A stretch of 64,000 nucleotides of DNA from Rhizobium tibeticum (GCF_900110205.1 NZ_FOCV01000019.1:1-64000); one strand, 5' to 3'; counted from the stretch's first letter, positions 9,733 to 17,718 are shown. A program made the numbers and translations. Notes: generated by a model not told the origin, from the sequence alone.

Positions 9733-10131
9733 TCAGTTGCCAGGTGTCCACGCGTCGTAGTCGCCCGTAACCCGCGGACGTTCGCCAGGAACGACGAGTG
9801 AGCCCGGCGGGCGATAAGCCTGCGGCGAACCGGTCGGGTTTGCGCGATGCGGCTTCTGCCATTCCTTGGCGACATAGTTTTCCTGGCTCGGGGGAACGTT
9901 CGTGCGGTGGTGCATCCAGCCGTGCCAGCCCGGCGGAATCGCGGAGGCTTCGGCATACCCCTTGTAGATGACCCAACGCTTCGGCAGGCCGTAGGACGAC
10001 ATGCCGCCTTCGTAGTAGACGTTGCCCAATTCGTCTTCACCGACGCGCTTGCCGAAACGCCAGGTCGCAAAGCGCGTACCGATCGTCTGACCGTTCCACC
10101 AGGTGAAGATTTGCACGAGGAGATTCTTCAT
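9733..10131 (-). CDS. NADH:ubiquinone oxidoreductase subunit NDUFA12-like
   Basis: A 132-residue homologue of the mitochondrial complex I accessory subunit NDUFA12/B17.2. Recognisable segments are WWNGQTIGTRFATWRFGKRVG, DELGNVYYEGG, GLPKRWVIYKGYAEASAIPP, WHGWMHHRTNVPP and the proline-rich tail. Such supernumerary subunits occur in alphaproteobacterial complex I and bind the peripheral arm. It is encoded about 42 kb from the nuo operon in this window. Start chosen at the ATG with MKNLLVQIFTWWNG, which is the normal family N-terminus. Confidence 0.93.
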   Translation of the reverse strand: MKNLLVQIFTWWNGQTIGTRFATWRFGKRVGEDELGNVYYEGGMSSYGLPKRWVIYKGYAEASAIPPGWHGWMHHRTNVPPSQENYVAKEWQKPHRANPTGSPQAYRPPGSLVVPGERPRVTGDYDAWTPGN

Positions 10132-10235
10132 GTCTTTTCCTTGAGCTAGCCGAGCGGCGAGCGGGACCAGAATTTGATCCCTCGCTTATGCCGCCAGCGA
10201 TACGCATTGTCCAGTGATTCCGGCGCCACACCGGC

Positions 10236-10703
10236 TCATTTCAGCGCCATCTTGAAGCCGAGGTGCGACTGTTTGAAGCCAAGCCGCTTGTAGAAACGGT
10301 GCGCATCCGTGCGGCTCGCATTCGATGCCAGTTGCACGAGGCGCAGGTCGCGACGTTTTGCCTCCGCTATGGCAAATTCGATCATCTGGGCACCGATGCC
10401 CTGTCCACGCATGTCACCGCGCGTCTGCACCGCCTCGATGATCATTGATGACGAGCCGCGACCGACCAGCGACGTCACGATCATTGTCTGGAAGGTGCCG
10501 ACGATCTTCCCGTCACGCTCTGCCACGTAGAGTGTCTGGTCGTGTGATGTGGCGAGCCGATCGAAAGCCCTGAGATAATCACCAAAGACCTCGGGCGCAG
10601 TCGTGTCCCCGTGACCGCCGAGTTCATCTTCAGCAAAGATGGCGACGAGTGCCGCCACGTCGGCGCCGCGCGCCTCGCGAATGATGGTTTGGCTCATGCT
10701 CAT
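10236..10703 (-). CDS. GNAT family N-acetyltransferase
   Basis: A 155-residue GNAT enzyme. The acetyl-CoA-binding motif A is seen in QTRGDMRGQGIGAQMIEFAI (R/Q-x-x-G-x-G), with motif B in LVQLASNASRTDAHRFYKRLGF. It starts with MSMSQTIIREARGADVAAL; the ATG at 10697 is an alternative start. Seven bases upstream ends another GNAT gene of different sequence, so the two probably share the gatB transcript. The acceptor molecule is unknown. Confidence 0.88.
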   Translation of the reverse strand: MSMSQTIIREARGADVAALVAIFAEDELGGHGDTTAPEVFGDYLRAFDRLATSHDQTLYVAERDGKIVGTFQTMIVTSLVGRGSSSMIIEAVQTRGDMRGQGIGAQMIEFAIAEAKRRDLRLVQLASNASRTDAHRFYKRLGFKQSHLGFKMALK

Positions 10704-10710
10704 ACTGGGG

Positions 10711-11214
10711 CTAGCGCTGTTCGAGAGGCTTTTCGAGGATCAGCGTCGGTATGCCCGATTGCCCAGGCCCGTCGTTTTCATTGCGGCCGACATCTTCGAA
10801 GCCGTGGGCATGATAAAAGGCGATCGCCGTCTTGTTCCGCGGCTCGACCTCGAGGCGCATGATTTCGGCATCGGGAAAGCAGGTCTCCAACTCGGCAAAG
10901 ATCTCCCGCCCGATACCCTGGCGATGCAGCGGCGGGCGGACATAGAGCAGATGCAGCATGACGGTCTTCGTCATCTCATCCGACATGGCGGCATAACCGA
11001 TGCCGCCGATATCCTTGCCGTTATCGGCAACGAGGAACTCGGCATTCTTTTTCGCCAGCCGCGCCTGCAGCGCCGCTGGTGAAAACAGATGCGCAATGAG
11101 CTCGTTCACCTTCGCTTCGCCATAGAGGCCAGCATAGGTCGCGCGAAAGCCCTCATCCAGCAAGGTGCGCATCTTGCTTAAATCACCCTCGCTGGCGGTG
11201 CGCACGAAATACAC
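10711..11214 (-). CDS. GNAT family N-acetyltransferase
   Basis: A 167-residue GNAT protein with the acetyl-CoA motif RPPLHRQGIGREIFAELE and the downstream MRLEVEPRNKTAIAFYHAHGFE. The frame is open to a TTG at 11229, but I choose the GTG at 11214 because GAGGAG stands seven bases in front of it, and the product then starts (M)YFVRTASEGDLSKM, a normal GNAT start. The Shine-Dalgarno sequence overlaps the stop of gatB (11219-11221), so translation is coupled to gatB. Substrate unknown. Confidence 0.88.
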   Translation of the reverse strand: MYFVRTASEGDLSKMRTLLDEGFRATYAGLYGEAKVNELIAHLFSPAALQARLAKKNAEFLVADNGKDIGGIGYAAMSDEMTKTVMLHLLYVRPPLHRQGIGREIFAELETCFPDAEIMRLEVEPRNKTAIAFYHAHGFEDVGRNENDGPGQSGIPTLILEKPLEQR

Positions 11215-11218
11215 GGTC

Positions 11219-12721
11219 TTACTCCTCAATGCCGAGCTTCGCCTTCACGAGAGCCTGGACGGCCTGCGGATTGGCCTTGCCGCCGGTCGCCTTCATGACC
11301 TGACCGACGAACCAGCCGGCAAGTGTCGGCTTGGCCTGGACCTTTGCGACCTGATCCGGGTTGGCAGCGATAATCTCGTCGACAGCCCGTTCAATCGCGC
11401 CGGTGTCGGTCACCTGCTTCATGCCCCGGGTTTCGACGATCTCGGCGGGATCGCCGCCCTCGTTCAGCACGATTTCGAACAGGTCCTTCGCGATCTTTCC
11501 GGAAATAGTCTCCGCCTTGATGAGGTCAATGATCGCACCAAGCTGAGCCGGCGAAACGGAGGTCTCCTCGATGCTTCTGCCTGTGCGGTTCAAGGCGCCG
11601 AGCAGGTCGTTGATGACCCAATTGGCGGCTGCCTTGCCGTCGCGGCCTTCTGCCACGGCTTCGAAATAGTCGGCGATCGCCTTTTCCGAGACAAGGACGG
11701 AAGCGTCGTAGATCGAAAGACCGAGTTCGCGCACAAAGCGCTCCTTCTTGTCGTCGGGCAGTTCCGGCAGATCACCTTCGAGCGCCTTGACGAAGGCATC
11801 GTCGAATTCGAGCGGCAGCAGATCCGGATCCGGGAAGTAGCGGTAGTCGTGTGCATCTTCCTTGGAGCGCATCGAGCGCGTCTCGCCCTTGTTCGGGTCG
11901 AAGAGACGGGTTTCCTGATCGATCGTACCGCCGTCCTCCAGAATACCGATCTGGCGGCGGGCTTCGTATTCGATCGCCTGGCCGATGAAGCGGATGGAGT
12001 TGACGTTCTTGATCTCGCAACGGGTGCCGAAGCCTTCGCCTGGGCGACGGACGGAGACGTTGACGTCGGCGCGCATGGAGCCCTCGTCCATGTTGCCGTC
12101 GCAGGTGCCGAGATAGCGAACGATCGAACGCAGCTTCGTCATGTAGGCCTTGGCTTCATCCGACGAGCGCATATCAGGCTTGGAGACAATCTCCATCAGC
12201 GCGACGCCTGAACGATTGAGATCGACATAGGACATGGTGGCATGCTGGTCGTGCAGTGACTTGCCGGCGTCCTGCTCCAGATGCAGGCGCTCGATGCCGA
12301 TCTCGATATCCTCGAACTGGCCCTGCCGGTCGGGGCCGAGCGAGATGGTGATCTTGCCCTCGCCGACGATCGGATCCTTGAACTGCGAAATCTGATAGCC
12401 CTGGGGCAGGTCGGGATAGAAATAGTTCTTGCGGTCGAAGAGCGAGCGCTTGTTGATCTGCGCCTTCAGGCCAAGACCTGTGCGGACAGCTTGTTTGACG
12501 CATTCCTCGTTAATGACGGGCAGCATGCCGGGCATGGCAGCATCGACGAGCGAGACGTTGGAATTCTGCGGCTTGCCGAACTCCGTCGCCGCGCCCGAGA
12601 ACAGCTTCGAATTCGACAGCACCTGTGCATGGACTTCCATGCCGATGATGACTTCCCAATCGCCGGTGGCGCCGGGAATGAAGCGTTTCGGATCGGGCGT
12701 GCGAACGTCGACAATGGTCAT
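11219..12721 (-). CDS. gatB: Asp-tRNA(Asn)/Glu-tRNA(Gln) amidotransferase subunit B
   Basis: A 500-residue GatB, the tRNA-binding and kinase subunit of GatCAB, which amidates mischarged Glu-tRNA(Gln) and Asp-tRNA(Asn). Family landmarks are WEVIIGMEVHAQVLSNSK, FDRKNYFYPDLPQGYQIS, MRADVNVSVRR, YRYFPDPDLLPLE and the C-terminal YqeY-like tail ending LVKAKLGIEE. The open frame runs further upstream but MTIVDVRTPDPKRFIPG at 12721 is the family start. gatC and gatA are 3-4 kb to the right, separated by unrelated small genes. Two GNAT genes follow in the same direction. Confidence 0.96.
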   Translation of the reverse strand: MTIVDVRTPDPKRFIPGATGDWEVIIGMEVHAQVLSNSKLFSGAATEFGKPQNSNVSLVDAAMPGMLPVINEECVKQAVRTGLGLKAQINKRSLFDRKNYFYPDLPQGYQISQFKDPIVGEGKITISLGPDRQGQFEDIEIGIERLHLEQDAGKSLHDQHATMSYVDLNRSGVALMEIVSKPDMRSSDEAKAYMTKLRSIVRYLGTCDGNMDEGSMRADVNVSVRRPGEGFGTRCEIKNVNSIRFIGQAIEYEARRQIGILEDGGTIDQETRLFDPNKGETRSMRSKEDAHDYRYFPDPDLLPLEFDDAFVKALEGDLPELPDDKKERFVRELGLSIYDASVLVSEKAIADYFEAVAEGRDGKAAANWVINDLLGALNRTGRSIEETSVSPAQLGAIIDLIKAETISGKIAKDLFEIVLNEGGDPAEIVETRGMKQVTDTGAIERAVDEIIAANPDQVAKVQAKPTLAGWFVGQVMKATGGKANPQAVQALVKAKLGIEE

Positions 12722-12852
12722 TGAGATGCTCTTTTTGAGGCTGTTCTTTTCAACTGGTGAGGTAACGGAAATGGCTTGCCGGTGCAAGGCTTTCGGCTGT
12801 GCTGTAGCAGCAAGCCAGCTAGTTTGGGGGGTGTTAACGTAATGTCGCTAGC

Positions 12853-13176
12853 GTGGCGCAGATGACGGCAACCGCTATTCTCAAGATCATCGGGCTCTTC
12901 CTGGCACTGAATGCCTTCGTGTTCTCGATCTATTTCCTCGACAAGCAGGCCGCTCGCGATCATCGGCGCCGGATCAGCGAGAAAACCTTGCTGACGCTCG
13001 CATTCGTCGGTGGCAGCTTGGGCGCGGTTTGCGCGCAAAGGCTCCTACGTCACAAGACGCAGAAAGAACCGTTTCGATCGATCCTTAGGGCCATCGTCAT
13101 GTTTCATATGGTGGCCGCGCTTGTTTTATCAGGCGCCTTCGGCTACGTCGCGCTGGATGGCCCGCTGCTAGACTAA
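12853..13176 (+). CDS. DUF1294 family membrane protein
   Basis: A 107-residue small membrane protein of the DUF1294 (YdjM-like) family. It shows the motifs YFLDKQAARDHRRRISEKTL, GGSLGA and RHKTQKEPFR, flanked by hydrophobic stretches at about 8-28, 46-60 and 80-100. The start is either the GTG at 12853 or the ATG at 12862. It diverges from gatB and overlaps the convergent GNAT gene by 9 bases at its end. Function unknown. Confidence 0.88.
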   Translation: MAQMTATAILKIIGLFLALNAFVFSIYFLDKQAARDHRRRISEKTLLTLAFVGGSLGAVCAQRLLRHKTQKEPFRSILRAIVMFHMVAALVLSGAFGYVALDGPLLD

Positions 13177-13680
13177 GACAAGGCCGTATGTGCCGTCGTC
13201 CGTGGACTCCAAGGCCTTTGACAAACCCACTGACGGCACATCACGATCGAGCTTGGGATTGTAGGCAATCGACAGCCAATGAATTGCGTATCCACGCTTC
13301 TGGAAGAAGCTGATCGCTTCGGAGTTCGCGGAGTGCGTCTGCATCATGGCCGTATCGAAACCCTGCGCGGCTATGTCTTTCTCGATCTCCTGCAAGAGTG
13401 CTGTTCCGAGACCATGACCGGTGAAGGCGGGATCGATCCAGAAATCCGAAATCTTCTCGTCGAGCGTCTCGCGCGCGGCCCATCCTGCCGGATGTCCGTT
13501 CCATTCGATGACGGTGACGGTGATCCAGCTACCGGCAACGAAATTGAAGAACGCGCTTCGGGCAGCATCCACCATGGCGTCCGCTTCGCCAATGGACGCC
13601 ATTGCCTTCTGCCAGGCTCTTATTCCGATCTCGCTCAAGAGATTTGCGTCGCCCTCGCGGGCATTGCGAATGTGGATCAA
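13168..13680 (-). CDS. GNAT family N-acetyltransferase
   Basis: A roughly 170-residue GNAT protein. The acetyl-CoA motif is in FTGHGLGTALLQEIEKDI and the C-terminal part has MMQTHSANSEAISFFQKRGY. The open frame reaches a GTG at 13713; I prefer the TTG at 13680 because it gives MIHIRNAREGDANLL, a normal GNAT start, and a G-rich GGGGGTG stands just upstream. It is divergent from the YjhX/TopAI homologue at 13977. In E. coli the partner antitoxin of YjhX (YjhQ) is also a GNAT protein, so a functional link is possible but not shown. Confidence 0.82.
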   Translation of the reverse strand: MIHIRNAREGDANLLSEIGIRAWQKAMASIGEADAMVDAARSAFFNFVAGSWITVTVIEWNGHPAGWAARETLDEKISDFWIDPAFTGHGLGTALLQEIEKDIAAQGFDTAMMQTHSANSEAISFFQKRGYAIHWLSIAYNPKLDRDVPSVGLSKALESTDDGTYGLVLV

Positions 13681-13788
13681 CAGCACCCCCGCATTTGAAC
13701 CGAAGTAAAACACCGAATCACCGCGTTATCAAAGCCTTGCGTTTTCAAGCGCGAGGGTCGGGACAACATCGCCCATGGGTTGCAAAAC

Positions 13789-13817
13789 TTGACGAGACTG
13801 CGATCAGCGGATATGAC
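13789..13817 (+). promoter_or_regulatory. Strong sigma-70-type promoter ahead of the yjhX leader
   Basis: TTGACG (13789-13794) and TATGAC (13812-13817) are separated by exactly 17 bases. This is close to the sigma-70 consensus, and the predicted transcription start is about 13824, 150 bases ahead of the yjhX-like start codon. Confidence 0.65.
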
Positions 13818-13823
13818 GGCCTG

Positions 13824-13937
13824 ATGTTGAACTCGTCTTCTCAGACCCGGTAAAGGCCCCTGCCCGCAGGTTTTCCTTGCGCGCACGGGCCCAAAAAAAC
13901 GAAGCCCTGACGTCCGATCGGACGCCAGATCGTTTTT
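13824..13937 (+). ncRNA. Candidate small RNA or attenuator leader of the yjhX-like gene
   Basis: The segment between the promoter at 13789-13817 and the terminator hairpin at 13893-13937 would give a transcript of about 114 bases. It starts with a nine-codon ORF (ATG at 13824, TAA at 13851-13853) that would be leaderless, then has CCTG/CAGG (13859-13870) and an alternative pairing of GGCCC (13855-13859) with GGGCC (13887-13891). It could be a stand-alone small RNA or a leader that controls read-through into the gene at 13977. Inference from sequence only. Confidence 0.45.
13893..13937. terminator. Symmetric, possibly bidirectional intrinsic terminator
   Basis: CTG-CGTCC (13907-13915) pairs with GGACG-CAG (13920-13928) around GATC, flanked by AAAAACG (13895-13901) and CGTTTTT (13931-13937), so either strand gives a stem with a U-run. 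It lies 40 bases before the yjhX-like start codon. Confidence 0.65.
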
Positions 13938-13976
13938 GCGCGCCTCCTCAAGGCGCTACGACCGGATCAACATTCC

Positions 13977-14234
13977 ATGGATATTTCACGCACGGAGCAG
14001 CGCATCCTGCACCTATTGGCTCAAGGTGGCCGTATTGAAATCGAACGCGACGACAACAGAAAAATCGAGGCAGCAAAGTGCTTCACGCGCGACGGTTGGG
14101 TCTATCCCGGCTTCGGTCTCGAGCTCTTTCGCAAGCTGAAGCGGAAGAAGGCCATCAAATCCTCAGGTGGCAAGCCCTATCGCATCACCGAACGGGGATT
14201 GGTTCTGGTGAGAGCGGAACAGGACAATAAGTAG
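13977..14234 (+). CDS. YjhX/TopAI family protein (UPF0386)
   Basis: An 85-residue basic protein of the UPF0386 family. It aligns along its whole length with E. coli YjhX: SRTEQRILHLLAQGGRI, then CFTRDGW, FRKLKRKKAIKSS, GKPYRITERGLVLVRAEQDN. E. coli YjhX (TopAI) is described as a toxin that inhibits DNA topoisomerase I and is opposed by the GNAT protein YjhQ. Here GNAT genes lie on both sides (one intact at 13168-13680, one decayed at 14578-15050). A terminator-like hairpin and a second stem (GCGCC 13940-13944 / GGCGC 13952-13956) precede the start. Whether the protein is toxic here is unknown. Confidence 0.85.
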   Translation: MDISRTEQRILHLLAQGGRIEIERDDNRKIEAAKCFTRDGWVYPGFGLELFRKLKRKKAIKSSGGKPYRITERGLVLVRAEQDNK

Positions 14235-14277
14235 CTTTCTGACTTTTGCCGCGCGTCGCCTCGGCGCGCGGCTTCCT

Positions 14278-14553
14278 TCAAAGATGTGCGGCAAGCTCGG
14301 CCTTTATCACCGACCATTCCTCGGCCACCGTACCGCTCCCGCGGCGCTTTCCCGCTCGACGGTACCAGTAGTCGGCATTCCAGTCGTCGCCTTCGATACG
14401 ATGGCAAAGGGCGTGGCCCCAGTCGAAAGGCGCCTCGCCCTCATGTGCCTGGCAGATTTCATGCGCGGCCTGCCACTCCGCGCCCACGGTGAAACCTGCC
14501 GCCGCGAGGCAATCGAATGCTCCGATCATGTCTGCAAGATTCTGTTTGGACAT
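14278..14553 (-). CDS. Hypothetical protein
   Basis: A 91-residue soluble protein, rich in Trp, His and acidic residues (EWQAAHEICQAHEGEAPFDW, LCHRIEGDDWNADYWYRRAG). It begins MSKQNLADMIGAFDCLAAAG with AGGAGG four to ten bases before the ATG. The histidine/cysteine spacing hints at a compact enzyme-like or metal-binding protein, but I do not recognise the family with certainty. It converges on the yjhX-like gene. Codon use matches the genome. Confidence 0.65.
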   Translation of the reverse strand: MSKQNLADMIGAFDCLAAAGFTVGAEWQAAHEICQAHEGEAPFDWGHALCHRIEGDDWNADYWYRRAGKRRGSGTVAEEWSVIKAELAAHL

Positions 14554-14577
14554 AGGCCTCCTCCCGAAATTGCGCCT

Positions 14578-15050
14578 TTAGCCGAGACGCTTCTCCAGAT
14601 GCAGCTTTTCGAGCCGAATGCCGAGTTCCGCATCGAACCTCTCACCGCGGCCAGACGATCGAGAAGCCGGCCCGCTCGTAAAGTCGCATGGCGCCGCCAT
14701 TGGTAGCGCGGGTGTGGATTTTTGCAACCTTGAAGCCATCAGCGGCAAATGCGTTCAACAAAATAGCGAACCTGCGCGGAACCCGATGCCACGGCCGCCC
14801 TGACAGGCGGGATCAATCCAGATGCCAGAAATGGAATTGGGTTCGTTTTCCCGGGCGCCCCAGCCGACACCCGCCTCCCAAGTTCGGCAATCGCGACGGC
14901 ACCTTTCGCCGCTGCCGAAGTCGAAGAAAGCCTTCCGAGCAGCCTCGATCACGACGGGATCGTCAAAACCAGCTTCCCCTGCACCGCTGGACTTCCACGC
15001 GGCAAAGCCAATCTCGCCGACCACTTGATGATCGGCCCTGCCATCATCCT
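14578..15050 (-). pseudogene. Decayed GNAT acetyltransferase gene
   Basis: Pieces of one GNAT protein are spread over all three minus frames. In order: VGEIGFAAWKSSGAGEAGFD and IEAARKAFFDFG, then WGARENEPNSISGIWIDPA, then in another frame NAFAADGFKVAKIHTRATNG and AMRLYERAGFSIVWPR with a stop, and finally FDAELGIRLEKLHLEKRLG in the third frame ending at the TAA at 14578-14580. At least three frameshifts are needed, the acetyl-CoA loop (CQGGRGIGFRAG) is itself broken, and no start codon fits. It lies between the hypothetical gene at 14278 and gatA. Confidence 0.85.
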
Positions 15051-15065
15051 AAATTGCAGTGCCAC

Positions 15066-16547
15066 TTACCACCACTTTGCGGGCGTGAATCTTCCGGCAG
15101 CCTGCTCGATCACATGCGCAGTCTTGAACAATGTCTCTTCGTCGAACGGCCTACCGATCAGCTGCAGGCCGAGTGGGAGGCCTTTGTGGTCAAGTCCGGC
15201 CGGAACGGCAATGCCCGGCAGCCCGGCCATGTTGACCGTGACCGTGAAGATGTCGTTCAGGTACATCTTGACCGGATCGGAGGCGAGGTTTTCGTCGGCG
15301 ACGCCGAAGGCGGACGACGGTGTCGCGGGCGTCAGGATCGCATCGACACCGGCATTGAAGGCCAGTTCGAAGTCGCGCTTGATCAGCGTGCGAACCTTCT
15401 GGGCCTTGATGTAGTATGCGTCGTAGTAACCGGCCGAGAGAACATAGGTGCCGATCATGATGCGGCGCTTGACTTCCTTGCCGAAGCCGGCGGCGCGCGT
15501 CTTCTCATACATGTCGACAATGTCCTTGCCGTCGACGCGCAGGCCGTAACGGACGCCGTCATAGCGGGCGAGGTTCGACGAAGCTTCAGCGGGAGCAACG
15601 ATGTAATAGGCCGGCAGCGCATACTTGGTGTGCGGCAGCGAGATGTTGACGATCTCGGCGCCTGCGTCCTTCAGCCAGGCAACGCCCTGCTGCCACAAGG
15701 TTTCGATCTCCTCCGGCATGCCGTCGACGCGATATTCGTTTGGAATGCCGATCTTCATGCCCTTCAGCGACTGGCCAAGCGCGGCTTCATAGTCCGGAAC
15801 CGGCCGGTCGACGGAGGTCGTGTCCTTGGAATCGACTGACGCCATCGACCTCAGCAGGATTGCGGCGTCGCGCACGTCGCGGGCAATCGGACCAGCCTGG
15901 TCGAGCGACGAGGCGAAAGCCACCGTGCCCCAGCGCGAGCAGCGGCCATACGTCGGCTTGATGCCGACCGTACCGGTGAAGGCGGCCGGCTGGCGGATCG
16001 AGCCGCCCGTATCGGTTGCCGTCGCGCCGGCGCACAGGTGGGCCGCAACAGCCGCTGCGGAGCCGCCGGAGGAGCCGCCCGGTACCAGCTGCTGGTTGGA
16101 GCCAGCCGAACGCCAGGGGTTGATGACCGCGCCGTAGTAGGAGGTTTCGTTGGAAGAGCCCATCGCGAACTCGTCCATGTTGAGCTTGCCGAGCATCACG
16201 GCGCCGTCGTCCCACAGGTTCTGGGTGACGGTCGACTCGTAGTGCGGCTTGAAACCGTCGAGGATGTGGCTGCAGGCCTGCGTATGAATGCCTTCGGTGG
16301 CGAACAGATCCTTGATGCCGAGCGGGATGCCTTCGAGCGCGCCACCCTTGCCGCCGGCGAGACGTGCGTCAGAGGCTTCCGCCATCTGCAACGCCTTCTC
16401 GGGCGTGACCTTAACATAGGCATTGAGCTTGTCGTTGGCCGCTTCGATTGCCGAGATGTAGGCCTCGGTCAGTTCAGTCGCTTTGATCTCCTTGGCGCGC
16501 AGCTTCGTACGGGCTTCGGCAATGGTCAGGCTGGTGAGTTCGCTCAT
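15066..16547 (-). CDS. gatA: Asp-tRNA(Asn)/Glu-tRNA(Gln) amidotransferase subunit A
   Basis: A 493-residue amidase-signature enzyme that releases ammonia from glutamine for GatCAB. The catalytic triad is visible as K79 (GIPLGIKD), the cis-serine S159 in PGGSSGGSAAAVAA and the nucleophile S183 in TDTGGSIR. The reading frame starts earlier, but MSELTSLTIAEAR at 16547 is the family start. It follows gatC by 54 bases in the same direction. gatB is not contiguous but 2.3 kb downstream on the same strand. Confidence 0.97.
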   Translation of the reverse strand: MSELTSLTIAEARTKLRAKEIKATELTEAYISAIEAANDKLNAYVKVTPEKALQMAEASDARLAGGKGGALEGIPLGIKDLFATEGIHTQACSHILDGFKPHYESTVTQNLWDDGAVMLGKLNMDEFAMGSSNETSYYGAVINPWRSAGSNQQLVPGGSSGGSAAAVAAHLCAGATATDTGGSIRQPAAFTGTVGIKPTYGRCSRWGTVAFASSLDQAGPIARDVRDAAILLRSMASVDSKDTTSVDRPVPDYEAALGQSLKGMKIGIPNEYRVDGMPEEIETLWQQGVAWLKDAGAEIVNISLPHTKYALPAYYIVAPAEASSNLARYDGVRYGLRVDGKDIVDMYEKTRAAGFGKEVKRRIMIGTYVLSAGYYDAYYIKAQKVRTLIKRDFELAFNAGVDAILTPATPSSAFGVADENLASDPVKMYLNDIFTVTVNMAGLPGIAVPAGLDHKGLPLGLQLIGRPFDEETLFKTAHVIEQAAGRFTPAKWW

Positions 16548-16601
16548 GGTGTTTCGCTTCAAATCTGGATTGGCAACGGAGTCGGAAAGCGGCGTGACGC
16601 C

Positions 16602-16889
16602 TTATTCGACGACTTTGGGCACCAGGAAGAAATTCTGATCGGTGACAGGCGCGTTGGAAACGATGTCGGCCGCCTTGTTGCCGTCAGTCACATCATCCGC
16701 GCGCTTCTTCATCTCCATCGGCGTGACCGACGTCATCGCCTCGACGCCTTCGACGTCGACCTCGGAGAGCTGCTCGACGAAGCCGAGGATACCATTCAAC
16801 TCGCCCACCATGCGGTTTGCCTCTTCTTCGGAGACGGCAATACGGGCAAGGCGCGCTACGCGCTTAACAGTGGCAAAGTCGACGGACAT
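16602..16889 (-). CDS. gatC: Asp-tRNA(Asn)/Glu-tRNA(Gln) amidotransferase subunit C
   Basis: A 95-residue GatC, the small clamp that holds GatA and GatB together. It starts MSVDFATVKRVARLARIAVS and has the family segments ELNGILGFVEQLSEVDVEG and MTSVTPMEMKKRADDVTDG. First gene of the gatC-gatA unit; an inverted repeat at 16925-16960 separates it from the upstream UPF0173 gene, so it has its own promoter in the roughly 35 bases between or is read through. Confidence 0.95.
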   Translation of the reverse strand: MSVDFATVKRVARLARIAVSEEEANRMVGELNGILGFVEQLSEVDVEGVEAMTSVTPMEMKKRADDVTDGNKAADIVSNAPVTDQNFFLVPKVVE

Positions 16890-16924
16890 GGTATTCTCCG
16901 GATAGGATTTTCCTACCCGCTATA

Positions 16925-16960
16925 AAGACCATGCCCGCTGTGCGCAACGGGCATGGTCTT
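16925..16960 (-). terminator. Long perfect hairpin after the UPF0173 gene
   Basis: AAGACCATGCCCG (16925-16937) and CGGGCATGGTCTT (16948-16960) form a perfect 13-base stem with a 10-base loop. On the minus strand it follows the stop of the UPF0173 gene (17014) and is trailed by TTTATAG, so it is a plausible terminator ahead of gatC. Confidence 0.65.
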
Positions 16961-17013
16961 CTGAGTGCATAGAATTCCCTCTCTGAAATCGACGCGATTT
17001 CAGTAGACCTCGA

Positions 17014-17718
17014 CTAGAAGGAAAGGCGCTCGCCCGGCTTCGGCGCATTCACCGCCGTCTTCGATCCTTCCATGCCGGAGACGAACTTCTCCGGCGTCTG
17101 GTCAATGATCGGGAAGGTACCATAATGGCAGGGGATGGCGGTCTTGAAGTTGAAGTAGCGCTGGCAGGCAAGCGCCGCTACGGCGCCGCCCATGGTGAAG
17201 CGATCGCCGACCGGCACGAGAGCGATCTCAGGCTGGTGCAACTCGTTGATCAGCGCCATGTCGGAGAAGATGTCGGTATCGCCCATGGCGAGAATCGAGG
17301 CTTCCTCATCGAAGTGCAGCATCAAACCGTTGGCATTGCCGAGCGCGTGGGAGACGCCGTCTTCGGTGATCTGCGCAGAGGAATGCAGCGCGTTGGTAAA
17401 GGTCGCTGAAAAACCGTCGAACGAAATCGTGCCGCCGGTATTGCCCGCCTCGATCCTCGACAGGCCTTTCGAGCCCAGCCAGGCGGCGAGATCGGCGTTG
17501 GCGAGAACGACCGCACCTGAGGCCTTGGCGAGAGCAACCGCATCGCCGACATGATCTCCGTGACCATGCGTGAGCAGGATATGCGTGATGCCGTTTGCGA
17601 CGTCCTTTGCATCCTGCCCGGCAAAGGACGGATTGTGGGTGAGGAACGGATCCAGCAGGATTTTAGCCTTTCCGATCTCGATGCGGAAGGCGGAGTGACC
17701 AAGCCAAGTGATCTTCAT
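17014..17718 (-). CDS. UPF0173 family metallo-beta-lactamase-fold hydrolase
   Basis: A 234-residue metal-dependent hydrolase. It begins MKITWLGHSAFRIE, has the metal motif HGHGDHVGD (HxHxDH) near residue 50, GDTDIFSDM as the later metal-binding aspartate and IPCHYGTFP for the last histidine. The family (UPF0173, YtkL-like) has no firmly established substrate. It stands alone between two intergenic regions; the hairpin at 16925-16960 probably ends its transcript. Confidence 0.92.
   Translation of the reverse strand: MKITWLGHSAFRIEIGKAKILLDPFLTHNPSFAGQDAKDVANGITHILLTHGHGDHVGDAVALAKASGAVVLANADLAAWLGSKGLSRIEAGNTGGTISFDGFSATFTNALHSSAQITEDGVSHALGNANGLMLHFDEEASILAMGDTDIFSDMALINELHQPEIALVPVGDRFTMGGAVAALACQRYFNFKTAIPCHYGTFPIIDQTPEKFVSGMEGSKTAVNAPKPGERLSF

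Noticed and set aside
9630..10070. Long N-terminal extension of the DUF2155 frame
   Set aside because: It is antisense-frame shadow of the NDUFA12-like gene; the signal peptide at 9629 defines the start.
12722..12852. Possible regulatory structure between gatB and the DUF1294 gene
   Set aside because: The divergent gap has no clear promoter pair or palindrome.
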